Shown here piece after piece: positions 8,789 to 20,400 of a stretch of DNA of 45,625 nt. The first letter of the stretch is position 1. Each line of letters starts with the position of its first letter. Location of the stretch: assembly GCA_964545715.1 (NCBI GenBank), contig CAZJHX010000086.1, positions 1 to 45,625 of the forward strand, written 5' to 3'. The translations under genes and the position numbers were made by a program. The stretch comes from CAZJHX01 sp964545715 (GTDB lineage: Bacteria > Myxococcota_A > UBA9042 > GCA-2863065). The notes below the pieces were generated by a model, which searched no databases, was not told where the DNA came from, and worked only from the letters and a program-made list of their open reading frames with translations.

Positions 8789-11700
8789 ATGAACCGCTTT
8801 TTGATGACCCTGGCTTTGGCCTGTGCGCCGCTGACCGCGTCCGCCGTGACCATTACCGTGAGCACGATCTCCGACACGGTGGCTGACGACGGATTCTGCT
8901 CCCTGCGTGAAGCGATCATCGCGTCCAACACGGACACGGTCAGCGGGCCCTCGGCTGGTGAGTGTGTGGCCGGAAGCGGTGCGGACGTGGTCGACGTGCC
9001 GGCGGGCACCTACACGTTGGCCATACCCGGCACCGGCGAGGAGGCCGCGCTTACGGGCGACCTGGACATCATCGGCACCACCACCGTGCAGGGCGCGGCC
9101 GCCGATGTGACGATCATCAACGCCAACAGCATCGACCGCGTCTTTGACGTGCAGGCGGCGGGCGACGTCACACTGACCAGGCTGACGATCACGGGCGGGG
9201 TGGTCACCGGCGGAGTCGGCGGCGGCGTGCGCAGCCTCAACGCGCTGGTCGTGACCGATTGCGCGGTCAAGGGCAACACCGCTGATGGCGGCGGCGGGGG
9301 CATCCACAACAGCGGTGACGATTTGACCGTGCGGCGCTGCGAGATCGCCGACAACAGCGCCGGCACCGGGGATGGCGGCGGCATCGCCACCAACGACGCC
9401 GACGTCATCGCCAACAGCACGTTCAGCGGAAACACGGCCGACGAGGGCGGCGCCATCTGGTCCAACGGGAGCAGCATCCCGGTGCAGGTCAGCCACTGCA
9501 CCATCGTCGGCAACACCACAACCCTGGCCGGGGCGGGCGCGCTGCACAACTTTGCGGGGCCGCTGACCATCAAGAGCACTATCGTCAGCGCCAACACGGG
9601 AAGGAGCTGCTCCACGGCGGCGGCGATCGCGACGGCGGGGACCAACGTGGTCCAGAGCGGCGCAGGCTGTCCGAGCGGCGGCTCCGGCGACCAGGTGGCG
9701 GACGACCCCAAAGTGGGCCCGCTGGCCGCCAACGGCGGACCGACCCGAACGATGGGGCTGCTAGCCGGTAGTGCCGCGATCGACAACGGGTCGTGCACCG
9801 ATATCGCCTCTGCCCCCGTCACGGTCGACCAACGCGGTACTGCGCGCCCCGGGACGGGCTGCGACGCGGGCGCCTTCGAGGGCGTCGTCGTCCCGCCCGT
9901 CTGCGGCGACGGGAGCGTGACCGGCGGCGAGGTGTGCGACGACGGCAACACCGCCGGCGGTGACGGCTGCTCGGCGGACTGCGCGACAGTCGAAACCAAC
10001 TTCACGTGCCCGACGCCGGGTTCGGCGTGTGATTGCGTGGCGGGATTCGCCGGGTCCAACTGCCTGACGGAGTGCCAGGGCGGCGCAGCAACCCCGTGCA
10101 GCGGCAACGGCACCTGCAGCCAGGGCACCTCGGGCGACGGCACATGCACCTGCAGCGCCGGCAACTTCGGCGCGACCTGCTCGGGCGTGTGCGACTGCCA
10201 GAACGGCGCGACCTGCGACGACGGCGCCGGCGGAACGGGAGTGTGCACCTGTGCAGCCGGCTTCTACAGCGCCAACTGCTCTGAGGCCTGCAGCTGCGGG
10301 ACGGGGAGCTGCGACGACGGCGCGAGCGGCACCGGGGCGTGCACCTGCCTTGNNNNNNNNNNNNNNNNNNNNNNNNNNNNNNNNNNNNNNNNNNNNNNNN
10401 NNNNNNNNNNNNNNNNNNNNNNNNNNNNNNNNNNNNNNNNNNNNNNNNNNNNGCACCTTCGGGGCGGACTGCTCCGGGACCTGTGACTGCCAGAACGGGG
10501 CGACGTGCGACGACGGCGCCTCCGGCGCCGGGACGTGCACGTGCGCGGCCGGCTTCTACAGCGCGAACTGCTCCCTGGCGTGCAGCTGTGGGACGGGGAG
10601 CTGCGACGACGGCGCGAGCGGCACCGGGGCGTGCACCTGCCTTGCGGGCACCTTCGGGGCGGACTGCTCCGGGACCTGTGACTGCCAGAACGGGGCGACG
10701 TGTGACGATGGGGCCTCCGGTGCCGGGACGTGCACGTGCGCGGCGGGGTTCTTCAGCTCCAACTGCTCCGAGGCGTGCAGCTGCGGCAGCGGATCATGTG
10801 ACGACGGCACCAGCGGCACGGGCGCCTGCACCTGCCTGGCCGGCACCTTTGGCTCAGACTGCAGCGGCACGTGTGACTGCGGGACCGGGACGTGTGACGA
10901 CGGGGCGACCGGGACCGGGACCTGCACCTGCGCGGCGGGCACATTTGGGTCGGACTGCAGCGGGACCTGCGATTGCGGCACGGGAAGCTGTGATGACGGG
11001 GCGACCGGCACCGGCACGTGCACCTGTCTGGCCGGGACCTTCGGGGCGGACTGTGCCGGCGTGTGCGACTGCGGGACGGGAACATGTGACGACGGGGCAG
11101 GCGGGTCGGGCGCGTGCACCTGCGCGGCGGGCACCTTCGGCACGGACTGCAGCGGCGTTTGCGACTGCCAGAACGGAGCGACGTGTAACGACGGCGTCAG
11201 CGGCGACGGGGTGTGCACCTGCGCAGCGGGCTTCTTCAGCGCCAACTGCTCGGGCGTGTGCGCGTGTCTGGGCGCTGCGACGTGCGCGGACGGTGCGGCC
11301 GGCGACGGGACGTGCTCCTGCGCGGCTGGCCAGTTCGGTGCGACGTGCGCCGATTGCCCGGGCGGGGCCGGCAACGTGTGCTTCGGCAACGGGACCTGCG
11401 ACGACGGGATCGGCGGCGGTGGGCTGTGCACCTGCGGCGCCGGCTTCGGCGGGCTGGCCTGCGCGTGCGGCGACGGGGCGATTCAGGCGGGAGAGGGTGA
11501 GGCCTGCGACGACGGCAACGCCACGGCCGGTGATGGCTGCGATGAGACCTGCGCCAACCTCGAGTTCGGCTACGCCTGCGATACGCCGGGTGCTGCGTGC
11601 ACCGTGACCTGCGGTGACGGCAAGAAGGCGGACGGGACACTGGCGGAGGCGTGCGACGACAACAACACCAACCCCAACGATGGCTGCGCCGCGGACTGCA

Positions 11701-14700
11701 CCATCGAGTCCGGCTACGGCTGCACAGGCAACGACCCCAGCGTGTGTGTGTCGGTGTGCGGTGACGGTTCAAAGGCGTTTAACGAGGGCTGTGATGACTC
11801 CAACACCGTCAGCGGCGACGGGTGTGACTCGGGCTGCAACCCGGAGTTCGGCTTTAACTGCTCCGGTACGGCGCCCTCGGTGTGCCTGTCGGTTTGCGGT
11901 GACGGCAAGAAGGCCTCAAACGAGCAGTGTGACGATGCTGCCAATGACGCGGGGGACGGGTGCTCGGTAACGTGCACCATCGAGTCCGGGTTTACGTGCC
12001 TGGGTAACAACGCGACGGTCTGCACGGCGTCGTGCGGCACGGTCTTTGACCTGAATGCCGACGCGCAGGAGTGGGTCATCGTCGGAGACGGTGCGGCTGA
12101 CTTCGCCCAGGGCGCCAGCACGTTTGGCGGCGGCAGCGGCTTGGAGACCAACCTGAACGGCAACCTGCCCACCGCGCAGGCGGTCGATACGCACATCAAG
12201 CGGCTGGTGGCGATCCCCGCGCTGGGAGCCACGATTCCGGCGCCGGCGCTGGCCGTGAAGTACAAGCTGCAGGGTGACGTCGGCGACGACTGCATGCGGG
12301 TCTACGTCAACGCGGACGGCGACTTTACCAACGAGGTCTTCAGCGACTGCACGGACTCCGACGCCACGGAGGTGATCGATCTCACCGCGCTGCAGGGCAC
12401 CACGCGCTTCGTCGTGATTCGCTTTGTGCGGGCGACCGGCGCAACCGCCCAGCCCGGCCTCTTCATCGACAGTGTCAGCATCCGCAGCGACATCGATGAA
12501 GATGCGCTGTTCGAGCACGATACGCAGGCCAACTGCGACGGCTGTATCGACGTGGACCAGGACGGGTATGGTGCGGCGGCCAGCGTGAACGACGCGACCT
12601 GCGCCAACGGGGGGGCGGACGACTGCCAGGACGGCGTCTCGGCCATCAACCCGGCGGCGATCGAGCTTTGCGACTCTGCCGTGGACGAGAACTGCAACGG
12701 CGATCTCGATACGGCCGACGCCCAGTGCATCGAGGACTGCGCCAACGGCGTGGACGACGGCGGCAACTCCATCGCGGACTGCGACGACGTGATCTGCGCC
12801 AACGACCCGTTCTGCAACCCGTGCACCATCGACTACTCGTTTGATACCGGACCCGGGACCTGGACGACGGACGGGCTCTTTGAGCACCTGCTGACCGACG
12901 GGTTCTGGAAGACCGCGGGCGACGGCGAGTTGGTGGGCGATGTGCAGCACACCGGCCGGATCAACCTGCAGGTGGCGGTGCCGACCGTCGCCGCCGGTGG
13001 GCCGCAGCCGCGCCTGGAGGTCGTCTACAAGCTGCAGGGCGAGCCGAACCCGGCGTTTGACGTGCTGGCGGTGTGCATTGACGACACCGACTGCAACGGC
13101 AACACGCCGACCAACGTGTTCAAGACCGGCGTGAACACGGCGCCGCCGACCGCGCCCGCGGGCAACGCGTCCAACTTCAACGACGGAGAGTTCGACCACA
13201 TCTTTGTCGACCTGACCGCCAACGCCGGGTCGACCATCGACGTGACGCTGCTCTTCGACACGATCAGCACAGGCAACAACGACGGGCTCGAGGGGCTGAC
13301 GATCACGCAGGTCCGGCTGGCCTCGGACGTGGACCAGGACGGCGCCTACGAGGGCACGGCCGGCACGTGCGACCAGTGCTGGGACGGCGACTTCGACAAC
13401 TACAGCCACGAGCTGAGCCCGGGGGTGGCGGCGGCGACGTGTCCCAACGCGCCGGCGTTTGACTGCAATGACGGCCAGGGCCAGATCAACCCGGGCGCGG
13501 CGGAGGTGTGCAACCTGCCGGCCGACGAGGACTGCGACGGCCTGATCAACGGTCTGGACGACGACTGCGGGACGGAGGACTGCGCCAACGGTGTGGATGA
13601 CAACGGCGACAACGTGGTCGACTGCCTGGACCAGACCTGCGCAGCCGACCCGTTCTGCGGCGTGTGTGCCCAGCAGTTTACGTTCAACAAGGGCGGCGGC
13701 GGCTGGCTGGCGGCCGACAACGACCCGGACGGCGTCGCGCTGACGCAAGTGTTCGAGTACGGAACCAGCGCCAACGACGGGGGCGCCAAGGGCTTCTCCA
13801 CCGTGCGAGACGGGCTGGTGAGCAGCGCCAACACGACCGCAAAGCCGTTTGTGAAGGCGTGGCTGTCGCGGACGCTCGCGATCCCGGCGGGTATGCCGTC
13901 GCCTGCGGTCGAGCTGCGCTACTCGCTGGATGGGGATGCCGCAGATACTCAGGATATTTTCGGCGTCTGCTTCGACGTGGTGCCGACTCAGTGCAACGCG
14001 GCGTCGGCGGCCTTTACGACGACCACGTCCTCGGCGGCGCTGACCAAGGCGATCGTACCGATCGACGCGGCCAAGGCGGGCTCCAGCATCAGCGTGGTCA
14101 TCTTCTATGACACCGTGAACACCGACAGCAACGACAACAACGGCCTGTTCGTGTCCGATGTCATCCTGCGCAGCGACATCGACGACGACGGCGTGTTCGA
14201 GAACGCGGACGCCAGCTGTGATCATTGTGTCGACACCGACGGCGACGGGCACGGCAGCCCGGACGTGGCGGCGTCGTTTGTCAGCGACTGCGCCAACCCG
14301 CCGGTCGTCTGCAACTACGACGACGAGAACACCAAGCCGGGCCAAGCCGAGAACTGCGCGGTGCCCGGCGACCAGAACTGTAACGACCTTGTGGACATCC
14401 AGGAGCTGAGCTGCTCGGTCTGCGGCGACGGCGCGGTGGGCGCGGGCGAGCAGTGCGACGACAACAACACCGACCCGGGCGACGGCTGCTCGGACAGCTG
14501 TCAGCTGGAGTCGGGCGCGCTGCACATTACGGAGATCCACCTGACCAAGATCGGCGCCAACTCGCCGGGCGAGCAGTGGTTCGAGATCTACAATAGCTCC
14601 ACGGCGACCATCGACCTGACGCAGCTGAACCTGGTGTTCAAGAACCAGTCGGGGCTGACCCAGTCCTTCAAGGATGACTGCGCGCCACTGGCGGGTAAGT

Positions 14701-17399
14701 CGACGGCGATTGCGGCGTCCTCGTTCTATGTGATCGGGCTGGGCCCCAACAGCACCAGTGACGGCTTGCCCGCGGACGCGGAGTGCAGCGGCGTCTTCCA
14801 GCTGACGGAGGCCGGCGACACGCTGCTGCTGCAGTCCGGCGGATCGGTGCTGGATCTGGTGGCCTTCAGTGGATACGGCTGTGAGCTGGGGGCGGATCTC
14901 AGCGGCGGGCAGTCGCGGTCGATGGAGCTGATCGACGCCGTGTCTCAGGATGCGGCCAGCAATGACACCGACACGGCGTGGTGCCTTGCGGCGGGCGCGG
15001 CCAGCTACTCGACCAGCGGCAAGCACTTCGGCTCGCCGGGCTCGGCTGGCGCGTGTGCGGAGCTGGCGTGCGACGGGCTGGATGATGATTGCGACGGCGT
15101 TACGGACGAGTCCCTGACCGACAGCGACATCGACGGCGTCTGTGACGAGCAGGACTGCGACAAGGACGTCGCCACCTGCACCACGGACTGCGACACCGAT
15201 GTGGACGTCGATGGGACGCCCGACTGCAAGGACGGCTGCCTGGACTTCGATGGCGACGGCTGGGGCACCCCGGGTGGCGCACAGGTGGCGACCTGCAAGC
15301 AGCTGGCGGGTCAGGACGTGCCGGACTGCGAGGACAAGCTGTCGTTCGCCAACCCGGAGGCCGACGAGTCTCCTGCCAACGCCGGCAGCTGCGCCAACGG
15401 CGTGGACGACAACTGCGACGGCCAGCTGGACTGCACCGACGCCTCCTGCTCGGGGACGTCGGAGTGCGAGGGCGAGTCGTGCGCCGGGGCGACGGCGGTG
15501 GCCTGTGGTGAGCTGAAGACGGTCGAGCCGCTGACGAACTCCTTCCCGTGCGGGGACGGGGCGGACGCGGTGCTGGTGTTCTCGCCGGACGTGTCGGAGA
15601 CCGTCAGCATCGTGGTGGGCAACGAGGGCGATAAGCAGTATGCGGCGTCCGTGTTCACGGGCAGCTGTACGGACCTGTCTTGCTCGGGTGCGGCCGCCAC
15701 CGTCACGTCTCAATGCGTGAAAGCAGGGGAGGGCGACCTCGCTGTGACGGCGGGCCAACAGTACTTTGTGATCGTGGACCAGGTCGCTGACTGCTCGGGC
15801 GCCGGGACCAGCGCGGGGACGGTGCGCATCGTATGCGGCGAGGTCTGCGACTCGGGCGACGACGAGGACGGCGACGGCGCGGCGGACTGCCTGGACAGCG
15901 ACTGCGTGCTGGACGCCAACTGCCTGGCCGAGGACTTCGACAGCGATGGCGTCAGCAACGGCGATGAGGACACGTGCGGCACGGACCCGCTCGACGACGG
16001 GAAGACGCCCACGACCGACGACCTGCTCAACATCGACAACGACGCGGACATCAACTGCGTAGACGCCGACGATGACGATGACGGCTTCAGCGACGTGGAT
16101 GAGGCGGGCCAGTGTCCGTTGAACTCATCGGCCAAGAACGACGCGCTGATCAACCCCAACGCCGACAAGAACTGCGACAAGGCCAACGTGGACGCGGACT
16201 GCAACGGCAAGTTCGACACGCTGGAGGGCACGTGCGGCGCCAAGGAGCAGCAATGCGGGGACGGCAAGGACAACGACGTGGACGGCAAGGTGGACTGCGT
16301 GGACACGGACTGCGTGTCGTCATCGGTGTGCTCCGAGCTGGACTTCGACCTGGACGGCGTGAACAACGGCGTGGAGCTTCAGTGCAACTTCAACGCGCTG
16401 GACCCGAACTCGACGCCCGGACCGGCGCTGGCCGGCGACATCGACAGCGACGGCGTGCCGAACTGCACGGACGCGGATGACGACGGCGACACCGTCCCGG
16501 ACCTGGAGGAGCTGCTTTGTGGCAGCGATCCGGCGGATGGCGCCAGCGTGCCGGCCAACTTCGACTCGGATACGCAGTGTGATGCGGTCGATCCGGACGA
16601 CGACAACGACGGGGCCGAGGACGCCAAAGAGAAGGACTGCGGCTCCGACCCGCTGGATCCGGCGAGCACGCCGACCGACGCGGTGAGCGACATCGACCAG
16701 GACGGGATTTGCAACGCAGAGGACCCCGACGTGGACGGCGACGGCTGGACCAACGGCGTCGAGGAGGCCTGCGGGACCGACTTTGCCGACGGGTCGCACA
16801 ACCCGACGGACCTGGGGCTGGACGGTGACGGCGACAAGGTGTGCGACGCGCTGGACCCGGACAACGACGACGACGGGTGGAACGACGACAAGGAGTCGCT
16901 GTGCGGCACCGACAAGAACGACCCGACGAGCGTGCCGGAAGACGCGGACGGTGACGGCAAGTGCGACGCGCTGGACAAGGACGCGGATGACGACGGCTGG
17001 GCGGATGCGACGGAAGAGGACTGCGGCACCGCTCCGCTGGTCGCGGCGGACCACCCGGATGTGAACGGCGCCAACCCGGACGGGGACGAGCTGTGCAACA
17101 AGCTGGACGACGACGACGACGGCGACGGCTGGAGCGACTCGCAGGAGAGCGAGTGTGGTACCGACAGCCTGGATGAGAGCAGCATGCCGGTGGATACGGA
17201 CTCCGATCAGCTGTGCAACCCCAAGGACGATGACGACGACGGGGACGGCGCGCTGGACTCGACCGAGCTGAGCTGTGACTCGGATCCGTTGGACAACACG
17301 GACGTGCCGGCGGACGCGGATGGCGATGGGCTGTGCGACACGGTGGATCCGGATGCGGATCCCGACGCCGATACCTGGAGCAACTTCGACGAGGAGTAG
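8789..17399 (+). CDS. Giant secreted multidomain surface protein (gap inside)
   Basis: The ATG at 8789 has AAGGGG eight bases upstream and begins a signal peptide (MNRFLMTLALACAPLTASA). In order: a CSLREA motif (GFCSLREAI), a right-handed beta-helix rich in GNTADGG repeats, a DUF4215 myxo-disulfide unit (CGDGSVTGGEVCDDGN), EGF-like modules on both sides of the N gap, four more DUF4215 units (11467-12030), and three units pairing a beta-sandwich with a MopE-like metal-binding motif (12030-14410). Then come another DUF4215, a lamin-tail domain (about 14510-15050), a further MopE-like unit, a beta-sandwich (15470-15840), and Asp-rich thrombospondin type 3 repeats to TAG at 17397. The frame changes across the 100-N gap only because the gap size is a placeholder. 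The observed product lacks any anchor, and the same repeats continue in the same frame after the stop, so this is probably the N-terminal part of a longer protein. A calcium-dependent adhesin or surface fibre is inferred. Confidence 0.8.
10140..11470 (+). repeat. Tandem EGF-like repeat tract, including a 195-bp duplication
   Basis: EGF-like modules of the form CDCQNGATCDDGASG..CTCAAGF repeat through this stretch. The unit starting right after the gap at 10453 is repeated at 10648, a 195-base (65-residue, two-module) period with only scattered, mostly synonymous differences. Bases 10291-10352 before the gap nearly match those ending at 10644. The near-identity explains why the assembler could not bridge the region. 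Later modules (10843 onward) are shorter and more diverged. Confidence 0.85.
10353..10452. other. Assembly gap (100 Ns of placeholder length)
   Basis: Exactly 100 N bases, the usual scaffold placeholder for a gap of unknown size. The left flank ends CACCTGCCTTG and the right flank begins GCACCTTCGG. In the neighbouring repeat copy these same strings are separated by just three bases (CGG, 10645-10647). The true gap is therefore probably 3 bases plus a whole number of repeat units, which restores one reading frame. Confidence 0.95.
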
Positions 17400-17429
17400 T
17401 GCGAGAGGGTTCCCTAGGTTGGGGCGTGG
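17397..17429 (+). other. Two in-frame TAG codons breaking the thrombospondin repeat frame
   Basis: The frame that is open to 17396 continues in the same register after 17429 with the same repeat type. Between them lie TAG at 17397 and TAG at 17412. By alignment with neighbouring repeats, this stretch should read roughly DEE-E-CGT-DPLD-xxSVP. The flanking Cys (TGC at 17400), the Pro (CCC at 17409) and the VPSD motif are in the expected places with no length change. About ten single-base mismatches, mainly C to G and A to T, occur within about 65 bases. This could be a consensus error or real decay. Confidence 0.7.
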
Positions 17430-20400
17430 GTGCCGTCGGATTGGGACAGCGAGGGGGAGTGCGACGGGCTGGACGACGACGATGACGGCGACGGGTGGAT
17501 CGACCTGGACGAGGCTGCGTGCGGGACCGAGCCGTTGGATGCCGCGCTGCACCCGCTGGACAAGGACCAGGACGGGACGTGCGACGCGCTGGACACCGAT
17601 GACGACGGCGACGGCTCGCCCGACGAGGACGAGCTGCTGTGCGGTACGGACCCGCAGGACGCGACGGATCAGCCGCTGGAGATCGACCTGGTCGACACCG
17701 ACGGCGACGACACGGCCAACTGCGTAGATGACGACGACGACGGCGACTTGATCACGGACGCGCTGGAGGCGCAGCTTGGGTCGGACCCGTTGAAGAAGGA
17801 CACCGACGGTGACGGGCTGGACGACGGCGAGGAGTTCGCCAACCAGGACGGCGTGGTCGCCGACGACGAGACCGATCCGACCAAGACCGACACCGATCTG
17901 GACGGCTTGGATGACGGCGAGGAGGCGGAGCTGGGGACCAAAGGCTACAACCCCGACACGGACGGCGACACGCTGCTGGACGGCGCCGCCAACGAGCCGG
18001 ATCCCCTGAACGCCGATACGGATGGGGACAACTTTGACGACGGCACCGAGGTGAAGTGCGCGACGGACCCGACGGACGCGGCCAGCGTGCCGGTCGACAA
18101 AGACGGAAATGAGATCTGTGACGGCTCGGAGATCGACTCGGATGGCGACGGGGTCGCCGACGGCGTGGAGACCTTCTGCGGCTTTGATCCGAAGAGCAAC
18201 GAGTCGACTCCCAGCTTCTCCGACCTGGACGACGAGCCGGATCCGGATGTGGACGATGACATCAACTGCGTGGACAACGACGACGACGGTGACGACGTGT
18301 CCGACGAGGATGAGCTGGAGTGCGGCACCTTCCCGCGCGACCCGGCCAGCAAGCCGACGCTGGAGGAGATCGGGGACTACGACCAGGACGGCAAGCTGAA
18401 CTGCTCGGACCCGGACGACGACAACGATGGGCTCTCGGACGCCGATGAAGAGCTGAAGGGCACCGACCCCAAAGACAAGGACAGCGACGATGACGGGCTG
18501 TCCGACGGGCAGGAGGTCAACGTGTTTGGGACCGATCCCATGGACGCCGACACCGACGAGGACGGCGTGCAGGACGGCACCGAGCTCGGCGAGACCGAAG
18601 GCACCGGCGCCGATACGGATACCGCGGTGTTTGTGCCGGACGCCGATGACAAGACCGTGACCGATCCCAAGACCAAGGACACGGACGGGGATGGGGTTAA
18701 GGACGGTGGCGAAGATGGCGAGGACACCAACAGCAATGGCCGCGTGGACGACGGTGAGGGCAACCCGCTGAGCCCCAGCGATGGGCTGTTCGACACCGAT
18801 GGTGACGGGCTGACCGATCGCGAGGAGGCCCAGGCGGGCACCGATCCCAATAAGCCGGACACCGACGACGACGGGCTGGACGACAAACTTGAGGTGCTGG
18901 TGTACGAGACCAACCCGCTGGAGCCGGACTCCGACGGCGGCGGCGTGGTCGACGGTGTCGAGGTGGCCAACGGCACCAATCCCAGGGAAGGGCATGCGGA
19001 CGATGACTTCACGGTCGGGTCGCTGCGCGGTGACAACGTGTTCGGCTGCTCGGCGGCCGACCAGGGCCGGATGCCGGCGGGCGGCGTGGTCGTGTTCTTG
19101 TTGCTGGTGCTGGTCGCGCTGCGCCGGCCCCGCGCGCGGATGGGGCTGCTGGTGCTGGTGATGATGTGCACGGCGACGCCCCAGGCGTGGTCACAAGCGC
19201 GTACGAGCGTTGGAAACGTCAATGTGGAGCGCTTCTTTCCGCAAGGCGGACGGCATCGGGTGTGGTCGGTCGAGGCGTCTCAGACGGGCGTGAAGTGGCA
19301 GCCGTACGCGTCGCTGACGTTCTACACCGAGCGCGAGAGCCTGAAGTTTGATTATGGCGCTGCCGAGCCCGAGCTGCTGGTGGACCACATGACGCTGATG
19401 GATCTGAACATCGGCGTGGGCCTGTGGGACTTCCTGCAGCTGGAGATGGCGCTGCCGATCGCCCTGCAGATGGAGAGTGGGCCTGATACCCAGGCGATCG
19501 CGCCCATCACGGAGGGCGCGGGGATCGGTGATCTCGTACTGCGCCTGCGCGGGTCCATCCTGCGCAATCGGCTGGGCGGCTTTGGCATCGGGGCGACGCT
19601 GGGGGCCAGCTTTCCGAGCGGAGACGGCGACAAGTTCCGCGGTGACGAAGGCGTCAATGTGCTGGTCAACACCATCTTTGACTACGTGACGTCACGGGTG
19701 TTGCTGAGCTTCAACACCGGCATGCGACTTAGGACCGTGTCGTCCGCGTTTTTGACCCAGGAGTTCGGCAGCGAGCTGACCTACGGGCTGGGTATCGATG
19801 TAGCCGTCTGGCCGGGGCGCATCCAGCTGGCGGGCGAGTTCTTCGGGCACACGCCGTTGAGCGATCCGTTTGCCAGCACGGACTCCACGTCGCTGGAGTT
19901 TCTGGCCGGGCCCAAGGTGTGGATCGTCGAGGGGCTGGCGCTGCAGGCGGCCGTTGGGGCGGGCCTGGTGCAGGGCTACGGGACGCCGGACTTCCGGTTC
20001 GTGACCGGGCTGACATGGGCGCCACGCGCTGAGGACACGGACGGCGACGGCATCCCCGACAGCGCGGACATCTGCCCGCTGGGGCCCGAGGACAAGGACG
20101 GCTACTCGGACCGGGACGGCTGCCCGGATCTGGACAACGACAACGATGGGCTGTTGGACGGCGACGACAAATGTCCCAACGCAGCCGAGGACCTCAACGG
20201 GCTGGACGACGAAGACGGCTGCCCCGATGGTGACGCCGACGGCGACAAGGTGGCGGACGCGGCGGATCGCTGCCCGAACGACCGCGAAGACATGGACGGC
20301 TTTGCGGACGGTGACGGGTGCCCGGATCCCGACAATGACAGCGACGGCTTCCAGGACGGGGAGGACAAGTGCCCCAATCAGCCGGAGACTCGCAACGGCT

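Noticed and set aside
11916..15758. Very long minus-strand open frame opposite the giant surface protein
   Set aside because: High GC and strong Asp/Gly/Cys codon bias on the plus strand leave the antisense frame open. The antisense product is Arg/Val/His-rich with no domain, while the plus frame has clear domains and repeats.
17397..17414. TAG recoded as an amino acid
   Set aside because: TAG is used as an ordinary stop by the response regulator, the HEAT kinase and the S9 peptidase in this window, and the patch also holds several non-stop mismatches.
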